From: an uncultured Paracoccaceae bacterium
GTDB lineage: Bacteria; Pseudomonadota; Alphaproteobacteria; Rhodobacterales; Rhodobacteraceae
Length of the DNA stretch: 64,000 nt
Direction of reading: 5' to 3'
NCBI GenBank assembly: GCA_947499715.1
Contig: CANMPL010000004.1
Span: forward strand, 186,001 to 250,000
Positions 37,343 to 45,440 of the stretch are shown here, one piece after another. The position numbers and the translations under genes are program-made. A model generated the notes under the pieces. It was given only the letters and a program-made list of their open reading frames with translations. It was not told where the DNA came from and searched no databases. Every line of letters starts with the position of its first letter. Within the stretch, counting starts at the first letter, position 1.

Positions 37343-37984
37343 GTGGCGGCCCTTTGGGGGGCCGTCATTTTTTCAGGGATATACCACGGGGTGAACCCTG
37401 GCATGGGTTGGCCGCTGGCGGTGTCTGCCGCGCTGTTCGAGCAAAAGACGGCCGCGTTGGGTCGCGCGCTTGTTGCTTTGGCTGTGGGGCATTTCATTGC
37501 GATGACGGCGATCTTGCTGCCGTTTTCGATGATGCTGACGCTGGTGGAATATGAGGCGCAGATCCGCATTGGCGCGGGCCTTTTGGTCATCGCCCTTGGC
37601 ATTTATTTGCTGATCAACCGCCGCCATCCCCGCTTCTTGGCGCGGGTGAAGCCGACGCAGCTGGGCCTGTGGTCATTTCTAGCGGCAATGGCGCATGGCG
37701 CGGGGCTAATGCTGGTGCCGATCTACCTTGGGATCTGCGCGGCGGACGAGCTTGATGCGGGTCACAGAGCCGCAAATGAACTTATGCGGGCGAACATCGG
37801 CACGGCCTTTATCGTGGCCTTTGCGCATACCGCAGCCATGACGCTGGCCGGCGGCGCGCTCGCGGCCGGTATGTATTTCTGGCTTGGGCTGAAATTCCTG
37901 TCGCGCACCTGGTTCAATCTGGATGTGGTCTGGGCGCTCAGTCTGATCCTGGTTGGAAGCTTGGGAATTTGGCACGCGATGTGA
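37343..37984 (+). CDS. Polytopic membrane protein paired with methanethiol oxidase
   Basis: A 213-residue protein with about six transmembrane segments. The start is taken as GTG 37343, which follows GGAAGAGG at good spacing; TTG 37325 and GTG 37334 are alternatives. Histidines sit at helix starts: YHGVNPGMGWPLA in helix 1, AVGHFIAMTA in helix 2-3, MAHGAGLM and FAHTAAMT later. This pattern recalls nickel/cobalt or other metal permeases (NiCoT, HupE, UreJ) without matching their exact signatures. Only 21 bases separate it from the oxidase gene, so it could supply the metal for that enzyme. I cannot assign a family with confidence. Confidence 0.7.
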   Translation: MAALWGAVIFSGIYHGVNPGMGWPLAVSAALFEQKTAALGRALVALAVGHFIAMTAILLPFSMMLTLVEYEAQIRIGAGLLVIALGIYLLINRRHPRFLARVKPTQLGLWSFLAAMAHGAGLMLVPIYLGICAADELDAGHRAANELMRANIGTAFIVAFAHTAAMTLAGGALAAGMYFWLGLKFLSRTWFNLDVVWALSLILVGSLGIWHAM

Positions 37985-38057
37985 CGGGGGCGAATGCCAA
38001 GTGTTGGTTGTCGGCGTGCGGGACTTATCCGACTTTGAGGCAGCATCCGCTTCCAGT

Positions 38058-38525
38058 TCACTTGAGAGATTGGGCATATTCCTCAAGCTGTGTCGCGACC
38101 GTGCCCCACCCATCGTAAAAACCCATGTCTTCGTGGCTCTGACGGGCTTCCGGTGAACGGTGCCGAGCGGTCGCTGTGTAGGTCGTTCCGCCATTTCCGT
38201 CGTCGGCAAATTCGATGATCGCCGTCATGAAAGGGTCGGCAGCGGGCTTCCACCCTTCGCTGTAGGTATCGGTGAAAACAAGGCGTTCTCCGTCTACGAC
38301 TTCGAGATAAACACCCTCGCTTTCCATCTTGTTGCCTTCGACGTTCATCGTCGTATTGAACTTGCCACCGACACGAAGGTCGATCTCGCAGGCATCGACG
38401 CTGTGTGGCTTTGGCACGAAGAAGTTTTTGATGTGCTTCGGCGTGGTCCAGCACTCCCAAAGCAAGGCGCGGGGCGCGTTAATCGTGCGCGTGAAAGTCA
38501 GGTCGGTTTTGGGGTCGAGGTTCAT
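38058..38525 (-). CDS. SRPBCC/AHSA1 family protein
   Basis: A 155-residue START-fold protein beginning MNLDPKTDLTFTRTINAP. The TFTRTINAPRALLWECWTTP strand-helix pattern and the C-terminal FYDGWGTVATQLEEYAQ are typical of the AHSA1/YndB-like group, which bind small hydrophobic ligands. It overlaps the ArsR-type regulator by ATGA; this pair is widespread in alphaproteobacteria. Expression is probably controlled by that regulator. Confidence 0.9.
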   Translation of the reverse strand: MNLDPKTDLTFTRTINAPRALLWECWTTPKHIKNFFVPKPHSVDACEIDLRVGGKFNTTMNVEGNKMESEGVYLEVVDGERLVFTDTYSEGWKPAADPFMTAIIEFADDGNGGTTYTATARHRSPEARQSHEDMGFYDGWGTVATQLEEYAQSLK

Positions 38526-38863
38526 TTGCTGCGCTCCTGCATGAGGTTTTTGATGTAATTGTCAAAGCGGTCGAGCCGTCCGTCCCAGATGTCGCTCTGT
38601 TCGGTCAGCCAGTCTCTAGTGGGTGCAAATGCATTCGGTGCCAATTTGCACATCCGCGTCCGCCCTTTCTTCTTCGATGTGATGAGGTTTGCGCTTTCGA
38701 GTTTTTTCAGATGCTCCATGAACGATGGCAGCGCCATATTGTGCGGCTCGGCCAATTCACTCACTGTCGCTTCGCCGCGCGCAAGGCGTTGAAGAATCTT
38801 GCGCCTTGTCGGATCACCGAGAGCCGAAAAACAAAGATCAAGGGTTTCATCATACTTAGACAT
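38522..38863 (-). CDS. ArsR-family transcriptional regulator
   Basis: A 113-residue winged-helix repressor starting MSKYDETLDLCFSALGDPTRR. The DPTRRKILQRL helix, recognition region ATVSELAEPHNMALPSFMEH and wing SKKKGRTRMCKL are clear. No metal-binding cysteine pair is seen, so it probably senses another ligand or acts constitutively, as in the group coupled to AHSA1 genes. AAGGA lies close before the ATG. A strong inverted repeat just upstream is the likely operator. Confidence 0.92.
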   Translation of the reverse strand: MSKYDETLDLCFSALGDPTRRKILQRLARGEATVSELAEPHNMALPSFMEHLKKLESANLITSKKKGRTRMCKLAPNAFAPTRDWLTEQSDIWDGRLDRFDNYIKNLMQERSK

Positions 38864-38864
38864 A

Positions 38865-38922
38865 TTCCTTAGTAACACCGAGCGAGTGATTCGATCAAGA
38901 TACTAAGGAACTTCCCTAAGTA
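38865..38922. promoter_or_regulatory. Inverted repeat, likely ArsR operator
   Basis: TTCCTTAGTA (38865-38874) and TACTAAGGAA (38901-38910) form a perfect 10-base inverted repeat 26 bases apart, with a third related half-site TTCCCTAAGTA (38912-38922). They lie immediately upstream of the ArsR-type gene and overlap its ribosome-binding site, which fits autorepression. Confidence 0.6.
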
Positions 38923-38987
38923 ACCGAGAGCCGCAATTCTCGGCACACTGACCAATGATCAGGTTGGGCTTAAACCCGACAACCAAC

Positions 38988-39014
38988 AAAAAACCCCGCC
39001 CGAGAGGCGAGGTT
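38988..39014 (-). terminator. Intrinsic terminator of pntB
   Basis: On the minus strand CCTCGCC-TCTCG-GGCGGGG (7 bp with one G-U pair) is followed by TTTTTT, starting 28 bases after the pntB stop. Confidence 0.88.
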
Positions 39015-39039
39015 TCCGTTGTCCCCGATGGGGTCCTGA

Positions 39040-40473
39040 TCAGTCGATCTTGGGCAGCAGGCTGTCCAAGGACGCCTTGGCGTCGCCGTAGAACATGCGC
39101 GTGTTCTCTTTGAAGAACAGCGGGTTTTCGATGCCGGAATAACCGGTGCCCTGCCCACGCTTGGAGACGAAGACCTGCTTGGCCTTCCAACATTCCAGCA
39201 CTGGCATGCCAGCGATGGGGCTGTTGGGGTCGTCTTGGGCTGCGGGGTTCACGATGTCGTTGGAGCCGATGACGATAGCGACGTCGGTATCGGGGAAATC
39301 CTCGTTGATTTCGTCCATTTCCATGACGATGTCGTAGGGCACTTTTGCCTCGGCCAGCAGCACGTTCATATGGCCGGGCAAGCGACCCGCAACAGGGTGG
39401 ATGGCAAAGCGGACGTTCTTGCCCTTGGCGCGCAGTTTGCGCACCAGCTCTGCCACGTTCTGCTGCGCTTGCGCCACCGCCATGCCGTAGCCGGGGATGA
39501 TGATGACGCTGTCAGCTTCGTTCAGGGCTGTGGCGACACCGTCGGCGTCGATGGCGATCTGTTCGCCCTCTACGGCCATTTGCTCGCCCGCTGGGCCGCC
39601 GAAGCCGCCCAAGATCACGGACACAAAGCTGCGGTTCATCGCCTTACACATGATGTAGGACAGGATCGCACCGGAAGAGCCGACAAGCGCGCCAACGACG
39701 ATCAGCAGGTCGTTGCCGAGGCTGAAGCCGATCGCGGCAGCCGCCCAGCCAGAGTAGCTGTTGAGCATGGAGACCACGACGGGCATGTCCGCGCCGCCGA
39801 TGCCCATGATCAGGTGGTATCCGATAAACAAGGCTGCCAGCGTCATCAGGAACAGCGGGAAGAAACCACCGGTGTTGAAGTACCAGACAAGGCAGATCAC
39901 GCTAAGTGCGGCCGCTGCGATGTTCAGCATATGCCCACCGGGCAGTTTGGTTGCGGCTGAATCCACTTTGCCCGCCAATTTGCCATAGGCGATGACAGAG
40001 CCGGTAAAGGTGATCGCACCGATGAAGATGCCCAAGTAGAGTTCAACCCGCAGGATGTTGATCTCGACCGTGGACTTCTTGGCCAGAAGCGCGGCAAAGG
40101 TGCCAAGGTCTTTGGCCTCGTCCCCTGACAGGCCCATGACGCGGTTGACCTCAAAATGCGCAATGAAGCCCACAAAGACCGCTGCCAGACCCACAAGGGA
40201 GTGCATGGCTGCCACCAGTTCCGGCATCTGCGTCATTTGCACTTTGGTCGCCAATTGATAGCCGATGGCGCCGCCGCCTGCGATCAACAGGATCGACAAA
40301 AGCCAGAAGCCAGAGCCGGGGCCGATCAATGTGGCGGCCACAGCCAGCGCCATGCCGACAATGCCATACCAGACCGCGCGCTTTGCACTTTCCTGCCCCG
40401 AAAGCCCCCCGAGGGAGAGGATAAAGAGGATCGCTGCGACGACGTAAGCCGCTGTTGTAAATCCGAATTCCAT
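39040..40473 (-). CDS. pntB: NAD(P) transhydrogenase subunit beta
   Basis: A 477-residue inner-membrane protein: about nine transmembrane helices (residues 1-265) then the NADP(H)-binding domain III, marked by [33 protein letters not shown] and [15 protein letters not shown]. It couples proton entry to hydride transfer from NADH to NADP+. It follows pntA by 12 bases. The last 188 bases (39038-39225) occur again, inverted, at 43623-43810. Confidence 0.98.
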   Translation of the reverse strand: MEFGFTTAAYVVAAILFILSLGGLSGQESAKRAVWYGIVGMALAVAATLIGPGSGFWLLSILLIAGGGAIGYQLATKVQMTQMPELVAAMHSLVGLAAVFVGFIAHFEVNRVMGLSGDEAKDLGTFAALLAKKSTVEINILRVELYLGIFIGAITFTGSVIAYGKLAGKVDSAATKLPGGHMLNIAAAALSVICLVWYFNTGGFFPLFLMTLAALFIGYHLIMGIGGADMPVVVSMLNSYSGWAAAAIGFSLGNDLLIVVGALVGSSGAILSYIMCKAMNRSFVSVILGGFGGPAGEQMAVEGEQIAIDADGVATALNEADSVIIIPGYGMAVAQAQQNVAELVRKLRAKGKNVRFAIHPVAGRLPGHMNVLLAEAKVPYDIVMEMDEINEDFPDTDVAIVIGSNDIVNPAAQDDPNSPIAGMPVLECWKAKQVFVSKRGQGTGYSGIENPLFFKENTRMFYGDAKASLDSLLPKID

Positions 40474-40485
40474 AATTCCTACCCC

Positions 40486-42060
40486 TTAAGACTTTTGGAA
40501 CATGGCGAGCATGCGCCGTGTCACGAGGAAGCCACCGAAGATGTTGATCCCGGTCATGAAGACCGCCAAGGCGGCAAGAATGACGACCAAGGCCGACCCC
40601 GATCCGATTTGGGTCAAAGCGCCCAGAATGATGATCGAAGAGATCGCGTTGGTCACGGCCATCAAGGGTGTATGCAGGCTGTGTGCGACGCCCCAGATGA
40701 CCTGAAAGCCGACAAAGACCGCCAGAACAAAGACGATGAAGTGCTGCATAAAGCTGGCTGGTGCCACAAGGCCAACGGCCAACAAAAGGGCGGCACCGAC
40801 GGCCAGCAATGTGACCTGATTTTTGGTTTGCGCTTTGAAGTCCGCCACTTCTTTTGCGCGGATCTCCTCTGGCGTCAGCTCTTTCGGTGCTTCCTTTTTC
40901 GGCGCGGCAGCAATCGCGGCCACCTTGGGCGGCGGCGGCGGGAAGGTGACCGCTTTGGCGTGGGCGATGGTGGCACCTCGGATCACGTCGTCTTCCATAT
41001 CGTGCACCACAACGCCGTCTTTTTCCGGCGTCAGATCGGTCATCAGGTGACGGATGTTCGTGGCATATAGCGTAGAGGCCTGCGTGGCCATCCGGCTGGG
41101 GAAGTCGGTGTAGCCGATGATCGTCACACCGTTGTCGGTGACGATTTTCTCGTCCGCCACGGTCAGTTTGCAGTTACCGCCCTTTTCTGCCGCGAGGTCA
41201 ACGATCACCGAACCCGGCTTCATTGCTTTGACCATGTCCTCGGTCCAAAGCTCTGGCGCTTCGCGGTTGGGGATCAGGGCGGTGGTGATGACGATGTCGA
41301 CCTCTGGGGCCAGTTCGCGGAACTTGGCCAGCTGTGCCTCGCGGAATTCTGGCGAAGAGACTGATGCGTAGCCACCTGTGGCCGCGCCGTCTTGCTGTTC
41401 TTCTTCGAAGTCGAGGTAGACGAATTCAGCGCCCATGCTTTCGACCTGCTCGGCCACTTCGGGGCGGACGTCAAAGGCCAGCGTGATCGCTCCGAGCGAG
41501 GTTGACGTGCCAATGGCGGCAAGTCCCGCAACGCCTGCGCCGACAACCAGCACCTTGGCAGGTGGGACCTTACCCGCGGCGGTGATCTGGCCGGTAAAGA
41601 AGCGGCCAAAGTTGTTACCTGCTTCGATCACGGCACGGTAGCCTGCGATATTGGCCATGGACGACAGCGCGTCCATCTTTTGGGCGCGGCTGATGCGCGG
41701 GATCATTTCCATCGCAATGACGGTTGTGCCTTTTTTGGCGGCGGCCTTCATCTTGGCTTCGTCGGCGACGGGCGAGAAGAACGAGATCAGCGTTTGATCG
41801 GCACGCAGCTTTTTCATTTCGGCGTCGGAGGGCGCGCGCACCTTGGCGATGGTGTCAGCCTCTTTGAACAATGCGGTCGCGGTCTTGACCACCTTGACGC
41901 CTGCGTCCTTGTAGTCCGCATCGCTAAAGCCTGCCAAGGCACCGGCCCCTGTCTCAATCAGACAGTCATGGCCCAGTTTTTGCAGATCTTTGGCAGAGGC
42001 AGGCGTCATCGCGACGCGGGCTTCGCCCTCAAATGTTTCCTTTGGCGTACCGATTTTCAC
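40486..42060 (-). CDS. pntA: NAD(P) transhydrogenase subunit alpha
   Basis: A 524-residue subunit starting at GTG 42060 after an AAAGGGGG ribosome-binding site. Residues 1-370 form the NAD(H)-binding domain I, with the [17 protein letters not shown] start, [13 protein letters not shown] turn and [12 protein letters not shown]. After a Pro/Lys-rich linker (about 375-400) come three or four transmembrane helices. The single-chain alpha form, as in E. coli, contrasts with the split PntAA/PntAB seen in Rhodospirillum. Confidence 0.98.
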   Translation of the reverse strand: MKIGTPKETFEGEARVAMTPASAKDLQKLGHDCLIETGAGALAGFSDADYKDAGVKVVKTATALFKEADTIAKVRAPSDAEMKKLRADQTLISFFSPVADEAKMKAAAKKGTTVIAMEMIPRISRAQKMDALSSMANIAGYRAVIEAGNNFGRFFTGQITAAGKVPPAKVLVVGAGVAGLAAIGTSTSLGAITLAFDVRPEVAEQVESMGAEFVYLDFEEEQQDGAATGGYASVSSPEFREAQLAKFRELAPEVDIVITTALIPNREAPELWTEDMVKAMKPGSVIVDLAAEKGGNCKLTVADEKIVTDNGVTIIGYTDFPSRMATQASTLYATNIRHLMTDLTPEKDGVVVHDMEDDVIRGATIAHAKAVTFPPPPPKVAAIAAAPKKEAPKELTPEEIRAKEVADFKAQTKNQVTLLAVGAALLLAVGLVAPASFMQHFIVFVLAVFVGFQVIWGVAHSLHTPLMAVTNAISSIIILGALTQIGSGSALVVILAALAVFMTGINIFGGFLVTRRMLAMFQKS

Positions 42061-42154
42061 GAAGGATCCCCCTTTGGCGGTCAGCTTTGGCGATTGATTA
42101 TCGCGCGCAATTATATTTCACAAGTCGATGACCGGCTTGAGGTGATTGTTTGCG

Positions 42155-42580
42155 CTAAACCCAGCGGCGCGTTTTTTGAGTGTAAGCGACAAACGCGGGG
42201 CCGAATGCGACGTTCAAACGGGACTCTTCGGGGTGAATGAAGCGTTTCTGGATCACCCAGATAAACACCGGAAGCAGCAGCAAACCCAGCGGTGCGTCCC
42301 AGCGCAGTGACAAGCCCGCAAGGATCAGCGCATCGCCCAGGTAGATCGGATTGCGGCTATAAGCGAAGATCCCGCTGTCGACCAAGGCCGATGGTTGCAT
42401 ATGGGGGATGACGGTGGTGCGTTTGCGCCGCATTTCCCAGATTGCCAACGCCATAAGGATCAGACCAATTGCCACAAGCAGAGTGCCCAACAGATGTGGC
42501 AAATCAAAGGTGCCAGCGTTCAGCCAGGTCAGCAGGGCAAAGGCCAAAAGCCAGATTGGGGGCAAGTCGATCCATTTCAT
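42155..42580 (-). CDS. Isoprenylcysteine methyltransferase-like (PEMT/ICMT) membrane protein
   Basis: A 141-residue protein with about four hydrophobic segments, starting MKWIDLPPIWLL at 42580; the frame continues upstream only as antisense to the SDR gene. The signature FAYSRNPIYLGDALILAG and the C-terminal HPEESRLNVAFGPAFVAYTQ are diagnostic of the family of SAM-dependent membrane methyltransferases. Bacterial members have no agreed substrate; phospholipid or small-molecule methylation is possible. It is divergent from the SDR gene with 66 bases between them. Confidence 0.88.
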   Translation of the reverse strand: MKWIDLPPIWLLAFALLTWLNAGTFDLPHLLGTLLVAIGLILMALAIWEMRRKRTTVIPHMQPSALVDSGIFAYSRNPIYLGDALILAGLSLRWDAPLGLLLLPVFIWVIQKRFIHPEESRLNVAFGPAFVAYTQKTRRWV

Positions 42581-42646
42581 AGCAACACCATGCCCACTTG
42601 CCCCACCACTGTCACGCAGTAGTGTAGGGCCAACCAAGGGGGCAAG

Positions 42647-43405
42647 ATGGAACACAGTGGTAAACATGCATTGGTCACGGGCGGCGGCACGGGGATCGGA
42701 CGCGGCATCGCCGTGGCACTGGCCGCCGCGGGCGCACAGGTGACAATCACCGGGCGCCGTCTGGATGTCTTGAAGGATCTGGCCGCCAAGACCCCCGGGC
42801 TGCACCCCTTGCAGATGGATGTTGCTGACGAATCCTCTGTCCGGGATGGCATTGCTGCGGCCGCCAAGGCGCGTGGGCCGGTGCAAGTCTGCATCGCCAA
42901 CGCGGGCATCGCCGAGGGTGGCGCCTTCGAAGACCTGAGCCTTGGGGATTGGCGACGCATGATGCAGATCAATCTTGATGGGGTCTTTCTGACGTTTCAG
43001 GCGGCCCTTGCGACGCTTGCGCCAGAGACGCCCGGCCGCATGATCGTTGTGAGCTCAATTGCCGGAGTGCGCGGTTTGAAAGGGGCAATCCCCTATACGG
43101 TCACCAAGCATGGCGTGATCGGTCTGATCCGTGGGCTCAGCGAAGAATACATGCGCCGCCCGATTACATTCAACGCGCTTTGCCCCGGCTATGTGGATAC
43201 TGAAATCGTCAAAAATCAGATCCCGGGCTTGATGCGCCGTTTTGACACCGACGAAGCGGGGGCAATTGCAGCCATCGCCAAGGGCAACCGGCACCAAAAA
43301 CTGCTGGAAGTGGATGAGACGACATCGGCGATGATGTGGCTATGTTCTGACGGTGCTCGCAGCATCAATGGGCAGACGATCCAGATTTCCGGCGGACAGG
43401 TATAG
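42647..43405 (+). CDS. Short-chain dehydrogenase/reductase
   Basis: A 252-residue classical SDR. The cofactor motif TGGGTGIGRG (residues 11-20), NAG motif CIANAGIAEGG, catalytic serine in VVSSIAG and YxxxK in PYTVTKHGV are all intact. The GRRLD after beta-2 suggests NADP(H) preference. It resembles 3-hydroxyacyl or 3-oxoacyl dehydrogenases, but the substrate is not readable. It runs 10 bases before the truncated DUF1304 gene, so both share a transcript. Confidence 0.93.
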   Translation: MEHSGKHALVTGGGTGIGRGIAVALAAAGAQVTITGRRLDVLKDLAAKTPGLHPLQMDVADESSVRDGIAAAAKARGPVQVCIANAGIAEGGAFEDLSLGDWRRMMQINLDGVFLTFQAALATLAPETPGRMIVVSSIAGVRGLKGAIPYTVTKHGVIGLIRGLSEEYMRRPITFNALCPGYVDTEIVKNQIPGLMRRFDTDEAGAIAAIAKGNRHQKLLEVDETTSAMMWLCSDGARSINGQTIQISGGQV

Positions 43406-43415
43406 GAGCAAGGCT

Positions 43416-43655
43416 ATGGTATCGATATCGCTGACGTTGATTGTTGCCGCGATCCACCTCTATTTCATGGTTTTGGAAAGCTTCCGCTGGGAGCATCCCC
43501 GCACCCGCAAAGTCTTTGGCATGACAGAAGAAATGGCCACCCAAACCAAAGCGATGGCAGCCAACCAGGGTCTTTATAACGCCTTCTTGGGTGCGGGCCT
43601 GATCTTTGCCCTCGCCACAGGGAACAGCGCCATCGCCGGTATGCCGGTGCTGTAA
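43416..43655 (+). pseudogene. DUF1304 membrane protein gene, truncated by a pntB fragment
   Basis: The frame starts MVSISLTLIVAAIHLYFMVL after an AGGAG ribosome-binding site and follows DUF1304 through NQGLYNAFLGAGLIFAL. It then enters a copied piece of pntB: the last nine residues, SAIAGMPVL, are the pntB sequence SPIAGMPVL, and the next pntB codon GAA has become TAA. The product is 79 residues, against roughly 115-120 for intact members, so at least one of the usual four helices is missing. It may still be translated, but is most likely non-functional. Confidence 0.8.
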
Positions 43656-43810
43656 TGCTGGGAGGCCAAGCAGGTCTTCGTCTCCAAGCGTGGGCAGGGC
43701 TCCGGTTATTCCGGCATCGAAAACCCGCTGTTCTTCAAAGAGAACACGCGCATGTTCTACGGCGACGCCAAGGCGTCCTTGGACAGCCTGCTGCCCAAGA
43801 TCGACTGATC
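43623..43810 (+). repeat. Inverted 188-bp copy of the pntB 3' end
   Basis: This stretch aligns base for base, without gaps, to the reverse complement of 39038-39225, including the pntB stop and five bases beyond it. I count 8 mismatches, 7 of them in the first 51 bases; the remaining 137 bases differ at one position. The copy lacks the pntB terminator. The codon changes within it (E to stop, K to E, P to A, T to S) show that it is not under selection as pntB. Confidence 0.93.
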
Positions 43811-43846
43811 GACACCCACGCAAGACGCGTAACGTCGAACTATGAT

Positions 43847-43881
43847 AGCGCCCGGTCAGATTTGATCGGGCGCTTTCTCTT
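43847..43881 (+). terminator. Intrinsic terminator after the DUF1304/pntB junction
   Basis: A 12-bp stem AGCGCCCGGTCA / TGATCGGGCGCT (one G-T pair) with loop GATT, followed by TTCTCTTT. It probably ends the SDR-DUF1304 transcript. Confidence 0.75.
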
Positions 43882-43999
43882 TGCGGAAAAACCAAACCAG
43901 AACAGGGGCTTGGGACCCCTAAAACACTCTGTTTCCTTGCAAACTACACACCGCCCAAGCATCTTCAAAACAACGCGTTAACGATTCCGGGATCTTACG

Positions 44000-44653
44000 A
44001 TGAACAAAATGCTTGCGGCGATTGCCCTGTCCGCCATGTGCGCCTGCGGTGGGACCGGCACGCCTGTCACAGTCCAACCTGTCGACGAATTTCTGGACCG
44101 TCAGGCCCAAGGTGACCGGTTAATCCGCGAGCTACCCAGTTTTGGCACGACTTTCGCGGCAATGCCGACAACGGGGAGCGCCAATTTTTCTGGTGTGGCG
44201 GGGCTTGTTATTGACCCGGTGACGGCGACCGATGCCGATGATATCGCGATCATCGGTGACGCGCGCCTGTCAGCTCAGTTTGCTGGCGATGGGCGTGTCA
44301 CCGGCACCATCAGCAACATGATCGGCGCGCAAGGCGCCAATCGTAACACTGCGCAGGTCTTTGATGTGAATGGGACGATCCGTATTGGCAGCATCGGCAG
44401 CTCGATTGGTCCCGATCCTGACGAACCGATTGACCCCAATCAGTTCCTTGCAGAATACCGCGGCAACTTGACGACACCTGACGATCGCTACGACGTCTCC
44501 GGCGTAATGCTGGGTCGTTTTCTGGGCACAGACCCCAGCCGACCCGGTCGGCCGATGAAGGGCTTGGTGGCAGAGGAAATAAGCGGGTTATCAATAGATA
44601 GCGACGGTGACGACGCGCCTGTAACGCTCGAGGTTGTGGCCACCATCGACTAG
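44000..44653 (+). CDS. Putative lipoprotein, beta-rich
   Basis: A 217-residue protein starting [18 protein letters not shown], a signal peptide with cysteines at 14 and 16 that could be lipidated. The body contains [31 protein letters not shown] and [19 protein letters not shown]. This alternation of strands, together with the [15 protein letters not shown] turn, recalls the eight-stranded barrel of transferrin-binding/factor-H-binding type lipoproteins, without a firm match. The gene converges on rluE, and the two stop codons share a CTAG. Confidence 0.7.
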   Translation: MNKMLAAIALSAMCACGGTGTPVTVQPVDEFLDRQAQGDRLIRELPSFGTTFAAMPTTGSANFSGVAGLVIDPVTATDADDIAIIGDARLSAQFAGDGRVTGTISNMIGAQGANRNTAQVFDVNGTIRIGSIGSSIGPDPDEPIDPNQFLAEYRGNLTTPDDRYDVSGVMLGRFLGTDPSRPGRPMKGLVAEEISGLSIDSDGDDAPVTLEVVATID

Positions 44654-45198
44654 GGCTGCGCGTCCCGCCATGTCCCCGGATCAATCCCGTCCAGCGTCCA
44701 ATCACCCACCGACCAGCGTACCAGCCGCAACGTGGGATACCCCACATGCGCCGTCATGCGCCGCACCTGCCGGTTGCGCCCTTCGCGCAGGGTGACGCGC
44801 AGCCAGCAGTCGGGCACGGATTTGCGGAACCGCACCGGCGGGTCGCGGTCCCACAGGGCAGGGGGATCAATCCGTTCGACCTTTGCGGGCTTGGTTGGCC
44901 CGTCTTTCAGCGTCACGCCGTCACGCAGGGGTTGCAAATCGGCATCACCGGGCGCGCCCTCAACCTGCACAAGATAAACCTTCGCGGCTTTGTAGCGCGG
45001 ATCGGCAATGCGCGCCTGCAAGCGACCATCATCGGTCAGCACCAGCAACCCTTCGCTGTCCCTGTCCAACCGACCTGCGGGGTAAACCCCTGGAACATCA
45101 ACGAAATCAGACAGGGTCGGGCGGGGCGAGGGGCTGCGCGCATCCGTAAACTGGGACAGCACACCAAAGGGTTTGTTCAGCAAGATCACGCGGCTCAT
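44650..45198 (-). CDS. rluE: 23S rRNA pseudouridine synthase, RluE type
   Basis: A 182-residue enzyme. The start at 45198 ([17 protein letters not shown]) matches the family; an earlier in-frame start adds 8 residues. The catalytic aspartate is in [16 protein letters not shown], and [21 protein letters not shown] is the conserved C-terminal block. RluE modifies U2457 of E. coli 23S rRNA. There is no N-terminal S4 domain, as expected for RluE. Related paralogues RluB and RluF are longer, which supports this assignment. Confidence 0.9.
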   Translation of the reverse strand: MSRVILLNKPFGVLSQFTDARSPSPRPTLSDFVDVPGVYPAGRLDRDSEGLLVLTDDGRLQARIADPRYKAAKVYLVQVEGAPGDADLQPLRDGVTLKDGPTKPAKVERIDPPALWDRDPPVRFRKSVPDCWLRVTLREGRNRQVRRMTAHVGYPTLRLVRWSVGDWTLDGIDPGTWRDAQP

Positions 45199-45309
45199 GA
45201 CCCGCTGACTACCCTGATCCATGCGCCCACGTCCATGCCGTTATGTTTTCTTCGCCACGGCGCATTTTCCATCTTGTGCGAATCCGCAAAGGGTCTAAAT
45301 GAGCGTTTA

Positions 45310-45440
45310 TAGACGCCAACGCACGCGCCTCTGGCCTGCAACCTGCATGAGTTTATGTAGCGACGGTAACGTCTCCCTTGGAACTGAGCGGTCTGTGGTG
45401 GGGTAATCCCACAATGGCCGGGTCTACTGGAGATTGACCC
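45310..45440 (+). promoter_or_regulatory. Likely speF RNA leader of the ornithine decarboxylase gene
   Basis: The speF RNA motif is a known cis-element upstream of ornithine decarboxylase genes in alphaproteobacteria. The 130 bases here are structured: a hairpin GACG-GTAA-CGTC (45362-45373) and a three-part stem in which CGGTC (45389-45393) pairs with GGCCG, enclosing GTGGG-GTAAT-CCCAC (45398-45412). It ends at the GGAG ribosome-binding site. A promoter candidate lies just upstream (TTGTGC about 45274, then a TAAAT box). I assign the motif by position and structure, not by model search. Confidence 0.6.

Noticed and set aside
43655-43981. ORF read across the pntB copy in a different frame
   Set aside because: It is an out-of-frame reading of the duplicated pntB segment and the same shadow appears beside the real pntB.
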